Assembly: GCA_963792175.1 (NCBI GenBank)
Contig: CAWBVG010000036.1
Location: 1-43,465 of the forward strand
Direction of reading: 5' to 3'
DNA length: 43,465 bases
Origin: CAWBVG01 sp963792175
GTDB lineage: Bacteria > Acidobacteriota > Vicinamibacteria > Vicinamibacterales > CAVVIG01
Positions 37,912 to 43,465 of this stretch are shown here, in pieces. The notes under the pieces are model-generated. The model worked only from the letters and a program-made list of their open reading frames with translations, was not told the origin of the DNA and did not search any database. Every line of letters starts with the position of its first letter. The stretch's first letter is position 1. Both the position numbers and the translations under genes were made by a program.

Positions 37912-38928
37912 ATGCGCAGACAATTCCTGGCCGTGTCTGTCGTCGCCGGCGCGTTGCTGACGAACGGCGTGTCCGACGTTCAGACGCCCGCGCCGCCGAG
38001 CCTGCCCTATGTCGCGGTCCATGATCCGCAGTTCATCACTGCCGGCGATGCGACGTTCATGAACGACGAGGACCGCGTGATCGGTCTCATGAGCGGTAGG
38101 ACGGCCAAAGCGTACCCGGCCGCCATTCTGTCGCAGCACGGGCTGGTCCAAGATCGATCGCCAAAAGGACCGATCGCGATCACCTGGTGAAGCTACTGCA
38201 ACACGGCCCTCGTGTTCAGGGCCGAAGCCAAGGGCCAGCCGCTCGTGCTGGACAACGCCGGCGTCGTCGCCGGCAACGAAGTGTTCAAGGATCGCGGTAC
38301 GGGCAGCCGTTGGCAGCAGTCGAGTCTCGAAGCGATCTCGGGCCCGCTGCAGGGCGCGCACCTGCAGCTGTATCCGTTTCTGCTGACCAGTTGGCAGGAA
38401 TGGCGGCGCCTTCATCCTGACACGCTCGTCTTGAAACCGCTGCCCGGCTACGCAGACCGGATCGCCGAGAAGAACAAGATGATCCGCGCGGGGCTGTCAG
38501 GAGAGGGCGCGGCGCCGAACGACGTCACGTATCACGATGATCGCCTGAAGCCGAAGACCATGGTGCTCGGCCTCGACGTCGAGGGGGCAAGTAAAGCGTT
38601 CCCGCTCGAGGCCCTGCGACAGGTGCGTGTCGTGAACGACCTGCTCGGTGGCAAGCCGGTGCTGATTGTCCACCAGCCGAGTTCCGACACGACGACGGCG
38701 TTCGTCGCGCGGTCCGGCGGAAAGGCGCTCACGTTCGAGGCGGCGAACGCCGAAGCGTCCGCCCTGGTCGATCGCCAAACCAACTCGCAGTGGAACGCGT
38801 ACGGCGAGTGCGTCTCGGGCCGGCTGAAAGGATCGACGCTCGAGGCGTTGGTGCTCGAGCCCGAATACTGGTTTGCCTGGTCCGAGTTTCACCGCGAAAC
38901 TGCCGTCTACGCTCCGCCGCGCCCCTGA
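37912..38928 (+). CDS. DUF3179 protein, candidate selenoprotein with in-frame TGA (Sec93)
   Basis: The frame from ATG 37912 (GGAGGTGAGAG directly upstream) to TGA 38926-38928 is open for 338 codons apart from one TGA at 38188-38190. With that codon read as selenocysteine the protein has a signal peptide (QFLAVSVVAGALLTNGVSD) and two DUF3179 halves. The first contains KAYPAAILSQHG, then AITW-U-SY-C-NTALVF, and then SGPLQGAHLQLYP and HPDTLVL. The second repeats the pattern as VLGLDVEGASKAFPLEAL, VNDLLGGKPVLIVHQ and YWFAWSEFH. DUF3179 proteins normally have CxxC at this place (as in CPLC), so the TGA replaces exactly the first cysteine. A hairpin suited to selenocysteine insertion follows. Nonsense mutation or base error remain possible, but no other gene here shows a substitution-type stop. 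The family's biochemical role is unknown to me; a redox function is inferred. Confidence 0.75.
38188..38223 (+). promoter_or_regulatory. Candidate bacterial SECIS element after in-frame TGA
   Basis: After the TGA (38188-38190), GGCCCT at 38205-38210 pairs perfectly with AGGGCC at 38218-38223 and leaves a 7-base loop, CGTGTTC. The loop begins 20 bases after the TGA and has G, then T, at its second and third positions; published bacterial SECIS rules call for a G in the first two loop bases and about 16-37 bases from the TGA. A competing hairpin pairs AACACG (38200-38205) with CGTGTT (38211-38216) around GCCCT, but its loop starts only 15 bases from the TGA. Function is inferred. Confidence 0.55.
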
Positions 38929-39374
38929 CCGGCGGGCCCCTGCGTCGTCAGCGTCGAGCCTTGCTTCGCGAAGATCATCGCGAGGAGCTTCGCGGGCTGC
39001 GTCTGGCTCGCATTCTTCGAGACTTCGTGCGTGGCACCGGGCGGTTCGTAGAACATCTGCCCGGTCGTGTACGTCTTTTCCTCCCCCTGCCCCGAGATCT
39101 TGGCGATGACGGCGCCCTCGAGGACATAGGCCAGCACAAAGCCCGCATGGTGATGCACGGTGCCGACACGCCCGGGCGGGTAGTCGACGTAGCTGACCGT
39201 CACTTCCCAGCCGTCCATCGTCACATTCGGCAGGTCGTGTTTGAAGACCGGCGGACGAGGGGCGGTCGGCGGGGAGGCAGGTGAGGCCTGCTGCGCCTCT
39301 GCGAGTTGACCGGACGCGACGAGTTCGGCAACCAGCGCGAACGATGCGACGACGTCTCGGCGGGTGATCATCAT
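38907..39374 (-). CDS. Exported cupin protein, Tat-like signal
   Basis: The 155-residue protein has an N-terminus with twin arginines before a moderately hydrophobic segment (MMITRRDVVASFALVAELVA), suggesting Tat export. The single cupin barrel (about 60-140) has the metal-site motif THHHAGFVLAYVLEGAV (written here in part: HHHAGFV...E) and the distal histidine in PPGATHEVS. It is probably a small metal-binding cupin of unknown activity. Its last 22 bases overlap the end of the convergent DUF3179 gene. TATACT lies about ten bases before the ATG (39384-39389), so the transcript could be nearly leaderless. Confidence 0.82.
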   Translation of the reverse strand: MMITRRDVVASFALVAELVASGQLAEAQQASPASPPTAPRPPVFKHDLPNVTMDGWEVTVSYVDYPPGRVGTVHHHAGFVLAYVLEGAVIAKISGQGEEKTYTTGQMFYEPPGATHEVSKNASQTQPAKLLAMIFAKQGSTLTTQGPAGQGRGGA

Positions 39375-39404
39375 GGCGCAAGAGTATAGCGACAACGTCT
39401 GGCG

Positions 39405-40996
39405 TCACGACGCCGGCAGCCCGAACACCAGGAGCGCGTTGCCCGCCGCGATGGCCACGTACTGGTGCCCGCCGGCTTGATACTGATCGGGTTGGACCAG
39501 ATCGCGCCGCCGGTTTGAAATCGCCAGAGCGGCTGGCCCGACTCGGCATCGACCGCGAAGAACATCCCTTCCATGGTCCCGGAAAACACCAGTCCGCCGG
39601 CCGTTGACAGCAGGCCGCACCACGGCGGCGTCGTGACCTTGAATTCCCACTTGACGTCGCCGGTCAGCGGGTCGAGCGCGCGCAGCGCTCCCCAAGGCTC
39701 TTCGTCAGGGACGGCGCGCTTGCTGGCGCCCAGGTACATGCGCCCGGGCTGGTACACGGCTTCGTTCCGAAAGTAGATGCCGCCCTTTTCCCGCACGTTC
39801 TGATAGAACGTTTTCGTCTGCGGGCTGTACGACGGGCTGAACCAGTTGGTGATGCCATCGTCGTCTGGATAGACGAGTGCGCCCTTCGGGCTTGGCACGG
39901 TGTCGGGATTCGGGATGGGCCGGCCTTTCGCGTCGAGTCCTTTCGTCCAGGTCTGACGCGCGAACGCCTTGGCGTGGAGGTACTCGCCCGTCACGCGGTC
40001 GAAGATGTAGAAGAAGCCGTTGCGGTTCGCGAAGAGCAGGAGCTTGCGCGGCCGGCCGCGGAAGTCGGCGTCGACGAGGATGGGGATTTCCGTGGCGTCG
40101 ATATCGTTCACGTCGTGCGGCGTGAACTGAAAATGCCAGCGCAGCGCCCCGGTGTCGACGTCCACGGCAATCAGCGAATCGGAGTACAGGTTGTCGCCCT
40201 CGCGAACGTCGCCGATGAAATCGGGCCCCGGATTGCCAGTTCCCCAGTACGTCAAGTTCGTCTCGGGGTCGAACGCGCCCGTGACCCAGGTCGTCGCGCC
40301 GCCGCGCTTCCAGCTGTCGCCGCTCCAGGTGTCGTGGCCGGGCTCGCCCGGTCCCGGCACGGTCCACAGGCGCCACGCGCGCTTGCCGGTCGCCGCATCG
40401 TACGCGTCCAGAAACCCGCGGACGCCGTACTCCGCTCCTGCCATCCCGACAATCACCTTGTCTTTCACGGCCAGCGGGGCGCCAGTCAGCGAATGGCCCG
40501 TTTTGTAGTCGGCGACCTCGACGTCCCACCGAACGCGCCCGGTCCGCATGTCGAGCGCGACCAGGTGCGCATCGATCGTCGCGACGAAGATCTGATCCCC
40601 GAGCGCTGCGACGCCGCGGTTGACATCGCCGCAGCAGGCGCGCAGATCGTCGGGCAGCGCGCGCCGATACGCCCACAGCGGTCGTCCGGTCTTGACGTCC
40701 AGCGCGACGACGTCGCTCGGCGGATCGGTGAGGTACATCACGCCGTCGAACACCAGCGGGGTGCTCTCGAAGTGATGGCGTCCCTGAACCTGGTACATCC
40801 AGACCGGGCGCAGGTGCTGCACGTTCGCGCGGTTGATCTCGTCGAGCGTGGAGAATCGTTGCGCGTCGTAGGTGCCGTGATACGTCAGCCAGCTGCCCGG
40901 CTCGCGCACGGCCTGGCGGATACGGTCGTAGGTCAACTGTGCCGACAGTTCGGCGGCGAACAGGAGCGCGAGGAGGATGGCCAGCGCCGCTTTCAT
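39405..40996 (-). CDS. PQQ-dependent alcohol/sugar dehydrogenase (frameshifted near the end)
   Basis: About 530 residues form an exported eight-bladed quinoprotein: signal peptide (AILLALLFAAELSAQ), then W-motif blades such as GRPLWAYRR, GRVRWDVEV, GALRWHFQF, GDVKWEFKV and GQPLWRFQT. The vicinal cysteines of the PQQ site appear as RACCGDVNRG near 118, and the calcium/active-site region as NLTYWGTGNPGPDF. One frame change near 39480 separates NPIS from QAGGHQYVAIAAGNALLVFGLPAS, the normal C-terminus. Such enzymes oxidise alcohols or aldose sugars in the periplasm. Its ATG overlaps the stop of the cytochrome c gene (ATGA), and that cytochrome is the likely electron acceptor. Confidence 0.92.
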
Positions 40997-41750
40997 CGCG
41001 TTCCCTCCAGCGAGACGAGATACGCCACCAGGTCATCGAGCGCGGCTGGTTCGAGACGCTCTCGAAAACTCGGCATCGCCGTTCTTCCGTCGTCCGCGGC
41101 GAGCTCCGCCAATTCCTCCTTGAAGAAGGAGTGCAGGGTCCCGCCGGCGTCGCGGAACTGGATCGAGAACGTGTCTTCGTTGACGCGAACGCCGATCAGG
41201 CGCCGGCCGTCGCGTGTCACGGCCCGGACTTGCTTGAATCCGGTCGGCACGTCGGCCCGCGGATCGACGATCGCCCGGCGAAGGTAGGCCGGGCTCGAGC
41301 GGGCGCCGATATCCGTCAAGTCCGGACCGGTGGGACCGCCGCGTCCACGGATGGTGTGGCATGCCGCGCAGCCGACTGCCTCGTAGACCTGCGCGCCGCG
41401 GGCGGCATCGCCCGCGAAGCGGCTCGCGCTTCACCCGTCCCAGGCTGCGAACGAAGGCGACCACCTGCCAGGTTTCACGCGCGCTCATCGCGTTGCCCGG
41501 CATGCCGGTGCCGGGAATGCCTCGATTGACGACGCGGAACAGTGCCTCGTCTGTCGGTGCGCGGCGGAGCGCCGCGCGTGCGAGGTTGGCGCCCCTGCCG
41601 CCGTCGCCGTCGGCGCCGTGACAGTAGGCGCATTGCGCCTCGAAGAGCGTCCTGCCGCGCGCGACCTCCTGCGCGGTGACCGTTGGACGTGCCGTGGGTT
41701 CGACGCGCCACGGTCATCTGCAGTGCCACGAGCCACGAAGCTATCCACAT
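40993..41750 (-). CDS. Diheme cytochrome c, partner of PQQ dehydrogenase (frameshifted)
   Basis: The joined product is about 252 residues. It begins MWIASWLVALQMTVA, a signal peptide, then has a first heme-attachment motif CAYCHG (near 41630) with its methionine candidate in GTGMPGN, and a second motif CAACH (near 41360) followed by RGRGGPTGPDL. The C-terminal part (FGVRVNEDTFSIQF-type insertion and TAMPSFRERL) matches cytochromes fused or linked to quinoprotein dehydrogenases. Frame changes lie near 41690 and 41415. It should take electrons from the PQQ dehydrogenase encoded next, with which it overlaps by four bases, and pass them to the respiratory chain. Confidence 0.85.
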
Positions 41751-41890
41751 CGCGACCTCCGAATACGAAGTCCGACGAGATGTCTCTGTTCTCGAAACAG
41801 TATCACGGCGTCCGAAGGCGCGATGGGGTCAGGGTCTCGATCTGGCGGCAACGTCGCGTGCTGGATGGCGCAAGCGCGCTGGCGCGGCGA

Positions 41891-42366
41891 CTATCCCCGC
41901 GCCAGCGGCCTTCCGCTCTCAATCGAGTCTGAGCGATGGGTGTCCCATATCCCGTGAGATCTCGGACACCGTTCCGCGGTTTTCCGTGGCGGTTCAATTG
42001 CGGCGATGTCGGCTTGCGCGATGATGCCGGCACAGCAGCCGTCGTCATCTACGACCGGTACACGCCGAATCTGATAGTCCTCCATGGTCGAGATCACCTC
42101 GTCGAGCGGCGTGTAGCCAGCCACCGTGACGACCGGTCTGCTCATGCACGAGTCGGCAGTACGGCTGGACGGGTTCCCCTCGGCGACGACCCGGCAGACG
42201 ATATCTCGATCGGTGACAACCCCCGATGGGATGGTTCGAGCGATCGACGGTCGGGATTTCTCCGCAGTTGTTCTCAACCATCAGCCTCGCGACCTGATCC
42301 AGCGTGGTGCCGGGCGAGCAGCAAGCCCAGGTCGTGCGTCGTGACATCTCGGGCGAGCTTGGCCAT
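41891..42366 (-). CDS. Tandem CBS-domain protein (frameshifted)
   Basis: The joined product is about 158 residues with two CBS modules. The first shows TLDQVARLMVENNCGEIPTVD and GVVTDRDIVCRVVAEG, the second TPLDEVISTMEDYQIRRVPVVDDDG and GIIAQADIA. Stand-alone CBS pairs bind adenosine nucleotides or nucleic acid and act as energy or stress sensors. Frame changes lie near 42325 and 42225. GGAGGA precedes the ATG at 42366. No partner enzyme is adjacent. Confidence 0.82.
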
Positions 42367-42382
42367 ATCGTCCTCCGCGGAT

Positions 42383-42770
42383 TCATATTGTCCACTGGGA
42401 TCGGTCGGTGCAAGCCGTGATCCTTCTTGAACGGCGCTCTCGGAAGCGTCCCCGGAATGCCCGCGTCGATCCGCCGCGGCACGGCGGAGGTTGTGGGCTT
42501 CCACCTCCCGAGGTCTGGATCTCGAGCGCACAAGGCGAATCTCGTGGGCTCCAATACACACCCGGGGCAACACCATCAGCGGTTAACGCTCGACTCCGCC
42601 GAGCTCTGGCCGCGAAGTACGCGAAGTATCCAACCAGCAGCACAGCAATGGCCATCGAGATGGCTCCGAGCAGCTGATAGTCGTTGAGAAGACCCCACAT
42701 TCCAAGTCCGGACATCAGGACGATGGACGCGGCTATCAACGCGAATGTGGAACGATTTCAAGTCCAGCAT
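42383..42770 (-). CDS. Small hypothetical membrane protein (uncertain limits)
   Basis: A frame from about 42739 down encodes two adjacent hydrophobic helices (IAASIVLMSGLGMWGLL and LLGAISMAIAVLLVGYFAYFAA) followed by a basic stretch and then a low-complexity polar tail that looks untranslated. An ATG at 42770 (MLDLKS) could be the true start if one base is shifted near 42745. The real C-terminus probably lies near 42590. Only the two-helix core is supported; no family is recognised. Confidence 0.35.
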
Positions 42771-42864
42771 ATGAAGGCCCGAATGTCTTTTCCCGCAACG
42801 ATTGTACCGCTTGCGGCACGACCACGCGAACGACCTGAACCGGAGGTTATCCACGAAACTGTTC

Positions 42865-42954
42865 GGGATTCGGGATTCGGGATTCGGGATTCGGGGTTCG
42901 GGGTTCGGATGAGGGATTCGGGGTTCGGGGTTCGGGGTTCGGGATTCGGGATTC
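42865..42954. repeat. Heptanucleotide satellite, GGGATTC/GGGGTTC
   Basis: Twelve 7-base units in direct tandem: four GGGATTC (42865-42892), two GGGGTTC (42893-42906), a 6-base break GGATGA, then one GGGATTC, three GGGGTTC and two GGGATTC (42913-42954). The A/G alternation occurs in blocks, which points to duplication of whole blocks. It is noncoding and lies in the spacer between the CBS/membrane genes and the YCII gene. Confidence 0.9.
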
Positions 42955-43062
42955 GATCGGACGAGTCGCAGGCAACGGTCGCTAGCGGTCATGTAGAGTT
43001 CGCGGATTCGGCTCCGACTACACCATGAACGCCCCGGATGGGGCCTTTCAAAGGAGCCGAAC

Positions 43063-43101
43063 ATGCTGTTCTCGCCAACCATCGAAGGAGAAATGTCGTG
43101 A
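43063..43101 (+). CDS. 12-codon upstream reading frame coupled to the YCII gene
   Basis: ATG 43063 follows AAAGGAG by six bases and encodes MLFSPTIEGEMS. Its TGA (43099-43101) overlaps the GTG start of the next gene in GTGA. It carries the ribosome binding site GAAGGAG of that gene within it. It may be a leader peptide that couples translation, or a chance frame. Confidence 0.35.
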   Translation: MLFSPTIEGEMS

Positions 43102-43465
43102 AATACATGCTGATGATGAATACGCCGGGGGGCGGCCCGTATCAGATCGCGAGCTGGCCCGGCAGAGGACCTCAAAGCGCACATCGCCTTCATGATGCGC
43201 TTCGGCCAGAAGCTCTCGGCGGCGGGCGAGCTGGTCGGCGCCGAGGGTCTCAGCGGGCCGGACCAGGCGAAGCTGGTACGAGCGGGTGCCAATGGCGACC
43301 CGATCACCGACGGCGTCTTTCCGGAGTCGAAGGAATTCCTGGCGGGCTATTGGATCGTGGACGTCGACACTCCGGAACGGGCGTACGCCATCGCCGCCGA
43401 GGCATCGGCGGCCCCGGGACCTGGCGGCAAGCCGCTGAACATGCCGATTGAGGTGCGTCAGGTGA
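43098..43465 (+). CDS. YCII/DGPF-domain protein, partial (frameshifted)
   Basis: The gene starts at GTG 43098 (MKYMLMMN, with GAAGGAG seven bases upstream) and continues past the window end. After a frame change near 43160, where one G is added in CCCGGCAG, the sequence reads AEDLKAHIAFMMRFGQKLSA, then SGPDQAKLV, then GVFPESKEFLAGYWIVDVDT, the signature of YCII-related DGPF proteins. Visible length is about 122 residues, close to the usual 120-150. These proteins are often encoded beside extracytoplasmic-function sigma factors; any such gene would be outside this window. The catalytic role of the family is unclear. Confidence 0.85.

Noticed and set aside
43031..43048. GCCCC-GGAT-GGGGC hairpin before the YCII gene as a terminator
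   Set aside because: The following tract is only three T's, and the short leader frame starts within 20 bases, so a chance GC hairpin is as likely.
1..43465. tRNA, rRNA, CRISPR arrays, insertion sequences and prophage genes
   Set aside because: None was seen on reading either strand: no cloverleaf with CCA, no spaced direct repeats of 25-40 bases, no transposase motif. A covariance-model scan would be needed to exclude small RNAs.

Overview
The window looks like a high-GC soil or sediment acidobacterium, probably of the Vicinamibacteria type. The evidence is gene content: two carboxypeptidase-regulatory-domain TonB receptors, two MacB/FtsX-like duplicated permeases of the acidobacterial type (one driven by a PadR regulator), many exported hydrolases, a PQQ dehydrogenase with its cytochrome c, and no insertion sequences, phage genes, tRNAs or CRISPR arrays. 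This placement is inference from gene content, since no marker gene is present.

Layout. 0-10 kb (+): a secreted FG-GAP/PKD protein, an ABC permease, an SUMF1-like protein, then a TonB receptor followed by an exported amidohydrolase. 10-16 kb (-): a small membrane protein, TatA, a DinB-like protein, an M16 zinc protease, a class 3 lipase, and a Crp/Fnr regulator followed by a VOC-protein stub. 16-18.5 kb (+): an exported bicupin and an NHL beta-propeller protein. 18.5-24.5 kb (-): response regulator, TonB receptor and sensor kinase in that order, then two small unknown genes. 24.7-26.2 kb (+): a tightly overlapping trio of two membrane proteins and a Tat-exported Rieske protein. 26.3-33.3 kb (-): a five-gene run of flavoprotein NADH dehydrogenase, SDR, GMC oxidoreductase, MFS transporter and glycogen-debranching-like glycosidase. 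33.7-36.8 kb (+): PadR plus its permease. 36.8-38.9 kb (+): an epimerase and a DUF3179 protein. 38.9-42.8 kb (-): cupin, PQQ dehydrogenase, diheme cytochrome c, CBS protein and a small membrane protein. The window ends with a heptamer satellite and a YCII/DGPF-type protein that runs off the edge.

The most interesting feature is the DUF3179 gene at 37912-38928. Its frame is open throughout except for one TGA, which falls exactly on the first cysteine of the family CxxC motif (giving UxxC). That TGA is followed, 20 nt later, by the loop of a 6-bp GC-rich hairpin with a G in its second position, as expected of a bacterial SECIS element. This is a good selenoprotein candidate, in a family that I do not know to be described as selenium-containing.

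A second candidate is the Rieske trio. The first membrane protein has four helices, each opening with a histidine in alternating topology, as in a cytochrome b561-type transmembrane heme pair.

About half of the genes are broken by +1/-1 shifts while protein similarity continues in the next frame. Several shifts are one-base changes in short homopolymers, so I treat these genes as probably intact in the organism and give whole-gene spans with approximate shift positions.
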